Positions 25,748 to 33,982 of a DNA stretch of 64,000 bases are shown here, one piece after another. Source of the stretch: Streptomyces toxytricini (GTDB lineage Bacteria > Actinomycetota > Actinomycetes > Streptomycetales > Streptomycetaceae); the NCBI RefSeq assembly GCF_014649915.1, contig NZ_BMTY01000030.1, positions 1-64,000 on the forward strand, written 5' to 3'. Numbering within the stretch: position 1 is the stretch's first letter; each line of letters opens with the position of its first letter. A program made the translations under genes and the position numbers. Below the pieces are notes generated by a model. It ran no database searches. It saw nothing but the letters and a program-made list of their open reading frames with translations, and was not told the origin of the DNA.

Positions 25748-25955
25748 CCCGTGTCCCCCCTGCATGGCCGTCCTGCGCAGATCATCCCCCGGACGGGCCG
25801 CCGACGCCACCCCGCGGCGCCGCCGGACCCGGGCATCCGCGCAGGTCAGCGGCTTGCGGCCGACGGCTTCCGCCCCGGTGGCCCGCGGCGGAGGACGCGC
25901 CCCGCGAGGCTGCGGTTCCCGGCCGCCCCCGCCCCGCCCCGGCCGGGCGCCGGAG

Positions 25956-27383
25956 TCAGCGGGCGGCGGCCGTCAGGGTGAGGGCGTGGTCCAGCGCCTG
26001 CAGGAGGCGGCCCGTCGTCGCCCGGTCCCGCACCGCCAGCCGCAGCCAGTCCCCGTCCAGCCCCGGGAAGGTGTCCCCGCGGCGGACCGCGAAGCCCAGC
26101 GCCCGCAGCCGGACCCGGACCTGCGCCGCCCCGGCCACCCGGATCAGGACGAACGGCCCCCGGGCCGTCCCCGCCAGCGTGATCTCCTCGAACTCGGCGA
26201 GCCCGGCCAGGAGGTGCTCCCGGTCCGCCTCGATCTGCCGGGCCGCGGCCTCCGCCTCCGCGAGGGCCGCCGGGGCCACGCACGCCTCCGCCGCGACGAG
26301 CGCGGGCGTCGACACCGGCCACAGCGGCTGCGCCGCCTCCAACCGCGCGACCACCTCCGGCTCCGCCAGCACGTAGCCGATCCGCAGCCCCGCCAGGCCC
26401 CACGTCTTGGTCAGGCTCCGCAGCACCACCAGGCCCGGCACGTCCGTGCGGCCGGCCAGGGCCTCCGGCTCCCCGGGCACCGCGTCCATGAACGCCTCGT
26501 CGACGACGAGGATCCGGCCCGGGCGGGCCAGGGCCGCCAGCGAGGCCGCCGGGTGCAGCACGGACGTCGGGTTCGTCGGGTTCCCGACGACCACCAGGTC
26601 CGCCTCCTCCGGCACCGCGGCCGGATCCAGCCGGAAGCCGTCCTCCGCCCGCAGCAGCACCCGCTCCACCCGGTGCCCCGCGTCCCGCAGGGCCGCCTCC
26701 GGCTCGGTGAACTGCGGGTGCACCACCACCGGCCGCCCCACGTCGAGGGCCCGCGCCAGCAGGACGAACGCCTCCGCGGCCCCCGCCGTCAACAGCACCC
26801 GGCCGGCCGGCAGCCCGTGCCGCGCCGCCACCGCCGCGCGGGCCGCGCGCCCGTCGGGATATGCGGAGAGACCCCCGAGCGAAGCCGCGATGCGCTGCTT
26901 CAGCCACTCCGGCGGCATGTGCGCCCGTACGTTCACCGCGAGGTCCACCAGCGATCCGCCGTCGTCGCGGACCTCGGCGTCGCCGTGGTGGCGCAGGTCG
27001 TGTGCCTGCGCCGTCGCCACCGCGCAGGTCGCCGCCACCGAGCGGCGCTTCGGCACGAGGAGCTCACCGCCCGCCGCGAGCGCCGCCGCCTCCGCCACCG
27101 AGGGGGTACCGGCCGCCTGCCGGGCCGTGTCCGAGGGGTGCGGTACGTCGATGCCCGCCAGTTCTTCGGCCGGGTAGCTGAGCAGCGGCACGCCGAATCG
27201 TTCCGCCGCCCCCGTGATCCCGGCCTCGCAGGCCTTCGACTCCACCGTCGCCAGTGCCTTCACCGCCCCGGCCGCCAGCCCGGCCCCGCGCAGCGTCTCC
27301 TCGACCAGGGCGCAGACCTCCGCGACGGACACCCCCGCCCGGCCGCCGACCCCGACCACCAGCTGCGTCGCGTTCTCACCCAT
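25956..27383 (-). CDS. Fusion of CbiG C-terminal domain and CobC-type aminotransferase
   Basis: 475 residues. Residues 1-130 are the CobE/CbiG C-terminal domain (VVGVGGRAGVSVAEVCALVE, LATVESKACEAGI, TCAVATAQAHDLRHHG). Residues about 140-475 are a fold-type I aminotransferase of the histidinol-phosphate/threonine-phosphate decarboxylase (CobC/CobD-Salmonella) group: LSAYPDGRAARAAVAARHG, VVVGNPTNPTSVL, ILVVDEAFMDA, and the PLP lysine in LRSLTKTWGLAGLRIGY. It should make the aminopropanol linker precursor or a related step, while the N-domain serves C-20 acetaldehyde release/ring work in the corrin pathway. Monocistronic, separate from the riboswitch operon but 0.9 kb from it. Confidence 0.88.
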   Translation of the reverse strand: MGENATQLVVGVGGRAGVSVAEVCALVEETLRGAGLAAGAVKALATVESKACEAGITGAAERFGVPLLSYPAEELAGIDVPHPSDTARQAAGTPSVAEAAALAAGGELLVPKRRSVAATCAVATAQAHDLRHHGDAEVRDDGGSLVDLAVNVRAHMPPEWLKQRIAASLGGLSAYPDGRAARAAVAARHGLPAGRVLLTAGAAEAFVLLARALDVGRPVVVHPQFTEPEAALRDAGHRVERVLLRAEDGFRLDPAAVPEEADLVVVGNPTNPTSVLHPAASLAALARPGRILVVDEAFMDAVPGEPEALAGRTDVPGLVVLRSLTKTWGLAGLRIGYVLAEPEVVARLEAAQPLWPVSTPALVAAEACVAPAALAEAEAAARQIEADREHLLAGLAEFEEITLAGTARGPFVLIRVAGAAQVRVRLRALGFAVRRGDTFPGLDGDWLRLAVRDRATTGRLLQALDHALTLTAAAR

Positions 27384-27477
27384 CGGGCTCCCGCCCCTTC
27401 CCGGTCGTCAATCGTGCGTGGACCGCCGCCCGCGCGCTCGCGTGCACGCGCGTCCGGCAGTCGGTATCCAAGGGCGC

Positions 27478-28227
27478 ATGGCCGTGATCGTGGCGCTGGG
27501 CGCGTTCCTGATGACCCTGGCGGGCGGGTGGACGGCGCAGCGCGTCACCGACCGCCGCCACCTCGTACTGGGCCTCGCCGGCGGGCTGATGCTCGGCGTC
27601 GTGGGCCTCGACCTGCTGCCGGAGTCGCTGGAGGCGGCGGGCCGGCCGGTGTTCGGCGTACCGCTCGCGCTGCTGCTCTTCGTGGGCGGCTTCCTCGTCG
27701 CGCACGTCGTGGAACGGCTCCTGGCGGTACGGCAGGCCGCACACGGCGCGCCGGGCGGCGGCAACGGGGCGGACGGCGTCGTCGGCCGCGCCCCCCAGGT
27801 CGGGATGACGGCGGCCGCCGCGATGGTCGGGCACAGCCTCGCCGACGGGGTGGCGCTCGGCGCCGCCTTCCAGGTCGGCGGCGGCATGGGCACCGCGGTC
27901 GCCCTCGCCGTGGTCACCCACGACTTCGCCGACGGGTTCAACACCTACACCCTCGCCCGGCTCTACGGGAACGCCCGCAAGCGCGCGCTGCTGATGCTCT
28001 TCGCGGACGCCGCAGCCCCCGTGGTGGGCGCGGCGTCCACTGTGCTGTTCACCCTTCCGGAGGAACCGCTCGGGGCGTACCTGAGCTTCTTCGCCGGCGG
28101 GCTGCTCTACCTCGCGGCCGCCGAGATCCTGCCCGAGGCGCACCACCGGCACCCCGCCCTGTCCACGCTGATGTGCACGGTGGGCGGGGTGGCCGGGATC
28201 TGGCTCGTGGTGGGCCTCGCGGGGTGA
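27478..28227 (+). CDS. ZIP family metal transporter
   Basis: 249 residues, eight probable membrane segments. The metal-site helices read VGHSLADGVALGAAF and VVTHDFADGFNTYT (variants of HNxxDG and HExPEG), with EILPEAHHRHP near the end. ZIP proteins import divalent metals such as Zn, Fe, Mn or Co. It lies inside the cobalamin gene block on the opposite strand, ending 2 bp from the cobB stop, which makes cobalt a plausible substrate by context only. TATCCA sits 7 bp before the ATG and may be a -10. Confidence 0.85.
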   Translation: MAVIVALGAFLMTLAGGWTAQRVTDRRHLVLGLAGGLMLGVVGLDLLPESLEAAGRPVFGVPLALLLFVGGFLVAHVVERLLAVRQAAHGAPGGGNGADGVVGRAPQVGMTAAAAMVGHSLADGVALGAAFQVGGGMGTAVALAVVTHDFADGFNTYTLARLYGNARKRALLMLFADAAAPVVGAASTVLFTLPEEPLGAYLSFFAGGLLYLAAAEILPEAHHRHPALSTLMCTVGGVAGIWLVVGLAG

Positions 28228-28229
28228 CG

Positions 28230-29636
28230 TCACCGGTACGCTGCCGCCGCGGCCGTGAAACGCACGGCCACCGACGGCTCCGCCGCCCAGTGGGTGTGCA
28301 GGTAGCTGGCGTGCACGCCCCGGCGGACGAACCCCTCGACGCGCCGCTCCGGGTGGGTGAACCCCCACGCGGGGGCGGGGCCGGCGCCCGGCTCGACGAC
28401 CGTGCGGTGGAACTCGTGGCCGCGCAGCCGCGTCCCGGCCGCGGCGAGCGGGCTGTCCGACACCGCGACGGCCTCGCGGTAGCCGAGCGTCAGCCGCTGC
28501 GACATCACCGCGTCCGCGTCGAGGACCCCGCACATCGGCCGGCCGTCCAGCGACCGCGCCAGGTACAGCAGGCCCGCGCACTCGGCGGCGACCGGCCCCC
28601 CGGCCGCGGCGAAGTCGGCGACGGCCTTGCGCAGCGGCTCGTTCGCGGCCAGCTCCGGCGCGTACACCTCGGGGAAGCCGCCGCCGACGACGAGGCCGGA
28701 CGTGCCCTCGGGCAGGGCCTCGTCGGCCAGCGGGTCGAAGGGGACGACCTCGGCTCCGGCCGCGGCGAGCAGCTCCGCGTGCTCGGCGTACGAGAACGTG
28801 AACGCGGCCCCGCCGGCGACGGCGACGACAGGCCGCCGCCCAGGGCCGGGCACCGTGGCAGCCGGTGTCGCGGCGGCTGCGGCCGAAGCCACGGCCCGCT
28901 CCGGCGACCACGCCGCGCAGTCCAGCGGCGGCGCCGACCGGGCCAGCGCCAGCAGCGCCTCCAGGTCGCAGCCGGCCCGCACCTGATCCGCCAGGGCCGC
29001 GACCGACGCCACCGCGTCCGCCCGCCGCTCCGCCACCGGTACGAGCCCCAGGTGCCGCGAGGGCGCCGAGACCTGCGGCGCCCGCCGCAGGACGCCCAGC
29101 ACCGGGGTGCCCGCCTCCTCCAGCGCCTCCCGCAGCATCGCCTCGTGCCGGTCGGAGCCCACCTTGTTCAGGATCACCCCGCCCAGGCGCACCTGCGGGT
29201 CGAACGAGGCGAAGCCGTGCACCAGCGCCGCCACCGACCGCGACTGCGACGACGCGTCGACCACCAGCACCACCGGCGCCCGCAGCAGCTTCGCCACCTG
29301 CGCCGTCGATGCCAGCTCACCGCGCCCCGCGGCTCCGTCGTACAGGCCCATCACGCCCTCCACGACCGCCAGGTCGCAGCCCGCCGCCCCGTGCGCGAAA
29401 AGCGGAGCCACCAGCTCCGGGCCGCACATGAACGCGTCGAGGTTGCGCCCCGGCCGACCCGTGGCGAGGGCGTGGTACCCGGGGTCGATGTAGTCGGGGC
29501 CGGCCTTGTGCGGGGACACGGCCAGGCCGCGCTCCGCGAAGGCCGCCATCAGCCCCGTCGCGACGGTGGTCTTGCCGCTCCCCGACGACGGGGCGGCGAT
29601 CACCAGGCGGGGGACGGCGACGGCGTGCGAGGTCAC
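28230..29636 (-). CDS. cobB: Cobyrinate a,c-diamide synthase
   Basis: 468 residues, GTG start overlapping the cobO stop (GTGA). N-terminal P-loop amidotransferase-dethiobiotin synthetase fold: IAAPSSGSGKTTVATGLMAA, HKAGPDYIDPGYHALATGR, NLDAFMCG, VEGVMGLYDG. C-terminal class I glutamine amidotransferase-like domain with GGGFPEVYAPELAANE, GPVAAECAGLLYLARS (nucleophilic Cys) and GHEFHRTVVEP. It amidates carboxylates a and c of (hydrogeno)cobyrinate with glutamine and ATP. Last gene of the riboswitch-led operon. Confidence 0.95.
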   Translation of the reverse strand: MTSHAVAVPRLVIAAPSSGSGKTTVATGLMAAFAERGLAVSPHKAGPDYIDPGYHALATGRPGRNLDAFMCGPELVAPLFAHGAAGCDLAVVEGVMGLYDGAAGRGELASTAQVAKLLRAPVVLVVDASSQSRSVAALVHGFASFDPQVRLGGVILNKVGSDRHEAMLREALEEAGTPVLGVLRRAPQVSAPSRHLGLVPVAERRADAVASVAALADQVRAGCDLEALLALARSAPPLDCAAWSPERAVASAAAAATPAATVPGPGRRPVVAVAGGAAFTFSYAEHAELLAAAGAEVVPFDPLADEALPEGTSGLVVGGGFPEVYAPELAANEPLRKAVADFAAAGGPVAAECAGLLYLARSLDGRPMCGVLDADAVMSQRLTLGYREAVAVSDSPLAAAGTRLRGHEFHRTVVEPGAGPAPAWGFTHPERRVEGFVRRGVHASYLHTHWAAEPSVAVRFTAAAAAYR

Positions 29637-30232
29637 CACTCGATGCCCTTCTGGCCCTTCTGGCCGGCGTCCATCGGGTGCTTCACCTTCGTCATCTCGG
29701 TGACCAGGTCGGCGAACTCCACCAGCTTCTCCGGCGCGTTGCGGCCCGTGATGACCACGTGCTGGGTGCCGGGCCGGTCGCGCAGCACCTCGATGACCTC
29801 GTCGACGTCGATCCAGCCCCAGTGCAGCGGGTACGCGAACTCGTCCAGCACGTACAGCCGGTGCGTCTCGGCGGCCAGGTCGCGCTTGACCTGCTCCCAG
29901 CCCTCCTTCGCGGCCTGCTCGTTGTCGAGCTGCGCGTCGCGCTGCACCCAGGACCAGCCCTCGCCCATCTTGTGCCAGACGACGGGGCCGCCCTCGCCGG
30001 AGGCGCCGAGCACCTTCAGCGCGTTCTCCTCGCCGACCTTCCACTTCGCCGACTTGACGAACTGGAACACCCCGATCGGCCAGCCCTGGTTCCAGGCGCG
30101 CAGCGCCAGACCGAACGCCGCCGTCGACTTGCCCTTGCCCGGCCCGGTGTGGACGAAGACGAGCGGGCGGTTGCGGCGCTGGCGCGTGGTGAGTCCGTCG
30201 TCGGGGATGACGGTCGGCTGTCCCTTCGGCAT
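29633..30232 (-). CDS. cobO: Cob(I)yrinic acid a,c-diamide adenosyltransferase
   Basis: 199 residues, the usual CobO/CobA/BtuR length. Nucleotide-binding loop VFVHTGPGKGKSTAAFGLAL (P-loop), then GVFQFVKSAKWKVGEENAL, VLDEFAYPLHWGWID, and VVITGRNAPEKLVEFADLVTEM. It puts the 5'-deoxyadenosyl group on cobalt. The start overlaps the chlD stop (TAATG) and the stop overlaps cobB (GTGA), so all three are translationally coupled. Confidence 0.96.
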   Translation of the reverse strand: MPKGQPTVIPDDGLTTRQRRNRPLVFVHTGPGKGKSTAAFGLALRAWNQGWPIGVFQFVKSAKWKVGEENALKVLGASGEGGPVVWHKMGEGWSWVQRDAQLDNEQAAKEGWEQVKRDLAAETHRLYVLDEFAYPLHWGWIDVDEVIEVLRDRPGTQHVVITGRNAPEKLVEFADLVTEMTKVKHPMDAGQKGQKGIEW

Positions 30233-32361
30233 TACGCGGCCCTCCTGTGGGTGTGCGGTGACGCGGTCGCCACCGATGTGCGTACGTCCTTCACGAGCCC
30301 GGCCAGCGCATCGGCCCGCAGCCCGTCCAGCGTGACGGCCGGCCCGCCGAGGTCGGCGGCCAGCGCCCCGGCCAGGCCCAGCCGGACCGGGCCCGCCTCG
30401 CAGTCCACGACGATCGACGCCACCCCGTCCGCGGCCAGCAGGCGGGCGCTGCGCGCGGCTACCTCGCGGGCATCGCCGCCGTGGGCGCCGGCCGAGGTGG
30501 CCCGCCCGTCGGTGACGACCACCAGCAGGGGGCGGCGGCTGGGGTCGCGCAGCCGCTCCACCCGCAGCACCTCCCGCGCCTTCAGCAGGCCCGCGGCGAG
30601 CGGGGTGCGGCCGCCGGTCGGCAGCTGCTCCAGCCGCACCGCGGCCGCGTCCACCGAGGAGGTCGGCGGCAGCGCCAGCTCCGCGGCCGCGCCGCGGAAG
30701 GTGACCAGGCCGACCTTGTCCCGCTGCTGGTAGGCGTCCAGCAGCAGCGACAGCACGGCGCCCTTCACCGCGCCCATGCGCTGCCTGGCGGCCATGGAGC
30801 CGGAGGCGTCGACGGCGAAGAGCACGAGGTTGCCCTCGCGGCCCTCCCGGGTGGCCTGGCGCAGGTCGTCCTTGCGGACCACGAGACCGCGGCCGCTGCG
30901 GCCGCGGGCCTTCTGGTGCGGGGCCGCGGCCTGCAGGGTGGCGGCCAGGTGCAGCTTCGTCAGCCGCCCGGCGGGGCGCTGCGCCCCCGTGGTCCGGCCG
31001 TGCGCGGTCCGGGCGCGCGAACGCCGCCCGGCCGCGCCCTCGCCGAGTCCCGGCACGCTGAACATCCGCGTCCGGAACGGCTCGGCCGCCCGAACGGGGG
31101 CCTGCTCGGCCGCCGGTGCCGAAGCGGGGGAGGGGGAGGCGGGCCCGTCCGGCGCCTCGGGGGCCTCCGGGCCCGCGGACGGGTCCGCCGGCTGCTCGGG
31201 AGCGGCCTCGGGCCCGCCGCCCTGCGGGGGCACGCCGCCGCCGTCCGGGCCGCCGCCGTCCGGGCCGCCGCCGTCGGGGCCGTCGTCGCCGGGGCCGGGG
31301 TCCGGCTGCGGGTCGGGCTCCGGGTCCGGGTCGGGCTCCGGCTCGTCGTCGGGGAAGCCGTCCAGGATCCGGTCCAGCAGGGCCTCGTCCAGGCCGGGCG
31401 CGTCGAACGGGTTGCGCCGCCTGCGGTGCGGCAGGGCCAGCAGGGCGGCCTGCCGGACGTCCTCCTTCAGCACCGCCGTGCGCCCGGCCCAGGCGGCCAG
31501 CGCGGCCGCCGTGCGGGCCATGACGATGTCGGCGCGCATGCCGTCCACCTCGAAGCCGGCGCAGACCGCCGCGATCATCAGCAACGCGTCGTCGCCCAGC
31601 CGGACCTTCGGCAGGAGCGCCCGTGCGGCCGCCACACCGGCCCGGACCGCCGCCTCGTCACCGGCCCAGCGGGCCGCGAAGGCGGCGGGGTCGTCCTCGT
31701 AGGCGAGCCTGCGCCGGACCACCTCGACGCGCTGCTCCGGCTCCCGGGAGGCGGCCACCTCCACGGTCAGCCCGAACCGGTCGAGCAACTGCGGGCGCAG
31801 CTCGCCCTCTTCCGGGTTCATCGTGCCGACGAGCAGGAACCGCGCGGCGTGCCGGACGGAGACGCCTTCGCGCTCGATGTGGCAACTGCCCATGGCGGCG
31901 GCGTCCAGCAGCGAGTCCACCAGGTGGTCATGGAGCAGATTGACCTCGTCGACGTAGAGGATGCCGCGGTGCGCGGCCGCGAGCAGGCCCGGCTCGAAGG
32001 CCTTCACCCCGTCGGCGAGGGCCCGTTCGATGTCGAGCGCGCCGACCAGGCGGTCCTCGGAGGCGCCGACCGGCAGCTCCACCATCCGGGCGGGCCGTGC
32101 CGTACCGGGGCCCGGCTCGTGGGGGCCGTCGGGGCAGGCCGGGTCCGGGGCGGCGGGCGCGCAGCTGAAGCGGCAGCCGGGCACCACGTCGACCTCCGGC
32201 AGCACGGCGGAAAGCGCACGCACCGCCGTCGATTTGGCCGTGCCCTTCTCGCCGCGGACCAGCACCCCGCCGACCGCCGGGCTGACGGCGTTGAGCAGCA
32301 GCGCCAGCCGGAGGTCGTCCTGGCCGACCACGGCCGAGAAGGGAAAGAGGGCGCTGCTCAT
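30232..32361 (-). CDS. Putative cobaltochelatase subunit, ChlI-ChlD (BchI-BchD) fusion type
   Basis: 709 residues. Residues 1-350 are an AAA+ ChlI-like module: VRGEKGTAKSTAVRAL (Walker A), GILYVDEVNLLHDHLVDSLL (Walker B), FLLVGTMNPEEGELRPQLLDRFGL (sensor/Arg finger). A long acidic Pro/Gly/Asp linker with PDGGG and DPDPEPDP repeats follows. The end is a VWA domain with the MIDAS DASGSMAARQRMG, and VVVTDGRATSAG. It powers metal insertion into the corrin together with CobN, whose gene is not beside it. AAGGAG precedes the ATG. Overlaps cobO (TAATG). Confidence 0.92.
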   Translation of the reverse strand: MSSALFPFSAVVGQDDLRLALLLNAVSPAVGGVLVRGEKGTAKSTAVRALSAVLPEVDVVPGCRFSCAPAAPDPACPDGPHEPGPGTARPARMVELPVGASEDRLVGALDIERALADGVKAFEPGLLAAAHRGILYVDEVNLLHDHLVDSLLDAAAMGSCHIEREGVSVRHAARFLLVGTMNPEEGELRPQLLDRFGLTVEVAASREPEQRVEVVRRRLAYEDDPAAFAARWAGDEAAVRAGVAAARALLPKVRLGDDALLMIAAVCAGFEVDGMRADIVMARTAAALAAWAGRTAVLKEDVRQAALLALPHRRRRNPFDAPGLDEALLDRILDGFPDDEPEPDPDPEPDPQPDPGPGDDGPDGGGPDGGGPDGGGVPPQGGGPEAAPEQPADPSAGPEAPEAPDGPASPSPASAPAAEQAPVRAAEPFRTRMFSVPGLGEGAAGRRSRARTAHGRTTGAQRPAGRLTKLHLAATLQAAAPHQKARGRSGRGLVVRKDDLRQATREGREGNLVLFAVDASGSMAARQRMGAVKGAVLSLLLDAYQQRDKVGLVTFRGAAAELALPPTSSVDAAAVRLEQLPTGGRTPLAAGLLKAREVLRVERLRDPSRRPLLVVVTDGRATSAGAHGGDAREVAARSARLLAADGVASIVVDCEAGPVRLGLAGALAADLGGPAVTLDGLRADALAGLVKDVRTSVATASPHTHRRAA

Positions 32362-32427
32362 GAACCGATCACTCCTTCGAGTGGCTTGTCGTCGATGCGC
32401 ACGTTCAGGCCCGGCCGAGGTGTTTCC

Positions 32428-32455
32428 GTGCTCCCCGCACGTGCGGGGACGGCGG
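32428..32455. repeat. Single CRISPR-repeat-like hairpin in the cobQ-chlD gap
   Basis: A 28-bp stretch in the cobQ-chlD gap. Its core is the perfect 16-bp palindrome CCCCGCACGTGCGGGG, flanked by GTGCT on the plus strand (AGCAC at the minus-strand 3' end), the layout of type I-E CRISPR repeats in actinobacteria. Only one copy is present; the gap (32362-32458) is too short for an array and no cas gene is near. It can also fold as an RNA hairpin or attenuator on the cob mRNA. Confidence 0.5.
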
Positions 32456-32458
32456 CGG

Positions 32459-33982
32459 TCACGGCGCCCCCGGCGGGAGGAAGGGGAGGCCCGCCGGGGC
32501 GCCGCCCTCGATCAGGCGGAGCAGGGCCCCGGTGTCGGCGTGTTCCTCGATCAGGTCGCCGAGCAGGTCGAGCTGCTCCTCGCGGAGCCCCGCGAAGGAG
32601 GTGTCCGGGGCCGGCACGAACCGCCGCCCGGCCGCGGCCGCGACCTCGCGCAGGAAGGCCCGCCGGAACCCGTCCGACTCCAGGGAGCCGTGCCAGTGGG
32701 TGCCCCAGACCGCGCCGACCCGGCAGCCGTCCAGGAACGGCTCCCCGCCCAGCACCTCGGCCACACCGTGGTGGATCTCGTACCCGTCGACGGGCTCGCC
32801 GAGCGCCGTACCGGTCGGCCGGGCCAGGGTCTTCTCCCGGGCGAAGCGGACCCGCACCGGCAGCAGGCCGAGCCCTGCCACGGATCCGGCCCTGGACTCG
32901 ACGTGGTCCTCGATGTGCTCGCCGAGCGCCTGGAAGCCGCCGCAGATGCCGAGCACCGGCCGCCCCTCCGCGGCGCGCCGCACCAGCGCGTCGGCGAGCC
33001 CGCGCTCGCGCAGCCACTCCAGGGCGCGGACCGTGCCCCGGGTGCCGGGGACGACGACGAGGTCGGCGTCGGCGAGCTCCTCGGCCCGGTCCACGAACCG
33101 CACGACCACGCCCGGCTCGGCCGCCAGCGCGTCCACGTCGGTGAAGTTCGACATCAGGGGCACCGCGCAGACCGCGACCCGCAGCACGTCCTCGCCGACC
33201 GGCGGGGCGACGACCGACTCGCGCACGGCTCCGCGCAGCGAGACCCGCAGGCCGTCCTCCTCGTCGATGCCGAGCCCGTGCCGGTAGGGCAGCACCCCGT
33301 ACGTGGCGCGGCCGGTCAGCGACCGCAGCATCTCCATGCCCGGCTCCAGCAGCGAGACGTCGCCGCGGAACTTGTTCACCAGGTAGCCCGCGATCAGCGA
33401 CTGGTCCGCTTCCGACAGCAGCGCCGTGGTCCCGAAGAAGGAGGCGAAGACGCCGCCCCGGTCGATGTCGCCGACCACGACGACGGGGAACCGGGCGGCC
33501 CGTGCGATGCCCATGTTGACGATGTCGGTCCGGCGCAGGTTGATCTCGGCCGGGCTGCCGGCCCCCTCGCAGATCACGGCGTCATACGTGCCCCGCAGCT
33601 GCTCCAGGCAGTCGGTGACGACGCCGAGGAGCTGCTCCTGCCGCCCGCCGTGGTAGCCGCGGGCGCTCATCTCGCCGACCGGCTTGCCGAGCAGCACCAC
33701 CTGGCTGCTGCGGTCGCTGCCCGGCTTGAGCAGGACGGGGTTCATCGGCGCGGTCGGCTCGACGCCCGCCGCCTGCGCCTGCATGGCCTGCGCCCGCCCG
33801 ATCTCGGCGCCCTCGCGGGTGACGAACGAGTTCAGCGACATGTTCTGCGCCTTGAACGGCGCCACCTTCACGCCCTGCCGGGCCAGCCAGCGGCAGATGC
33901 CCGCCGTGACCACGCTCTTGCCGGCGTCCGAGGTCGTCCCCGCGACGAGGAGACCCCCCGCCGGCCTGCTGCCGCCGCTCAT
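32459..33982 (-). CDS. cobQ: Cobyric acid synthase
   Basis: 507 residues. N-terminal P-loop domain: LLVAGTTSDAGKSVVTAGIC, KVAPFKAQNMSLNSFVT, AQAMQAQAAGVEPTAPMNPV, VICEGAGSPAEINLRRTDIVN, VVVGDIDRGGVFAS. C-terminal amidotransferase domain with VVPGTRGTVRALEWL, GRPVLGICGGFQALGEHI (nucleophilic Cys), GYEIHHG and GTHWHGSLE. It amidates carboxylates b, d, e and g of adenosylcobyrinate a,c-diamide. Its ATG overlaps the cobD stop (ATGA). Confidence 0.96.
   Translation of the reverse strand: MSGGSRPAGGLLVAGTTSDAGKSVVTAGICRWLARQGVKVAPFKAQNMSLNSFVTREGAEIGRAQAMQAQAAGVEPTAPMNPVLLKPGSDRSSQVVLLGKPVGEMSARGYHGGRQEQLLGVVTDCLEQLRGTYDAVICEGAGSPAEINLRRTDIVNMGIARAARFPVVVVGDIDRGGVFASFFGTTALLSEADQSLIAGYLVNKFRGDVSLLEPGMEMLRSLTGRATYGVLPYRHGLGIDEEDGLRVSLRGAVRESVVAPPVGEDVLRVAVCAVPLMSNFTDVDALAAEPGVVVRFVDRAEELADADLVVVPGTRGTVRALEWLRERGLADALVRRAAEGRPVLGICGGFQALGEHIEDHVESRAGSVAGLGLLPVRVRFAREKTLARPTGTALGEPVDGYEIHHGVAEVLGGEPFLDGCRVGAVWGTHWHGSLESDGFRRAFLREVAAAAGRRFVPAPDTSFAGLREEQLDLLGDLIEEHADTGALLRLIEGGAPAGLPFLPPGAP

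Noticed and set aside
32362..32405. A 14-codon leader ORF (VRIDDKPLEGVIGS) whose stop overlaps the chlD ATG
   Set aside because: It includes the chlD Shine-Dalgarno site itself and has poor third-position bias, so the overlap is probably chance.
32428..32455. A CRISPR array
   Set aside because: Only one repeat-like unit, no spacer series and no cas genes; reported as a repeat-like hairpin instead.
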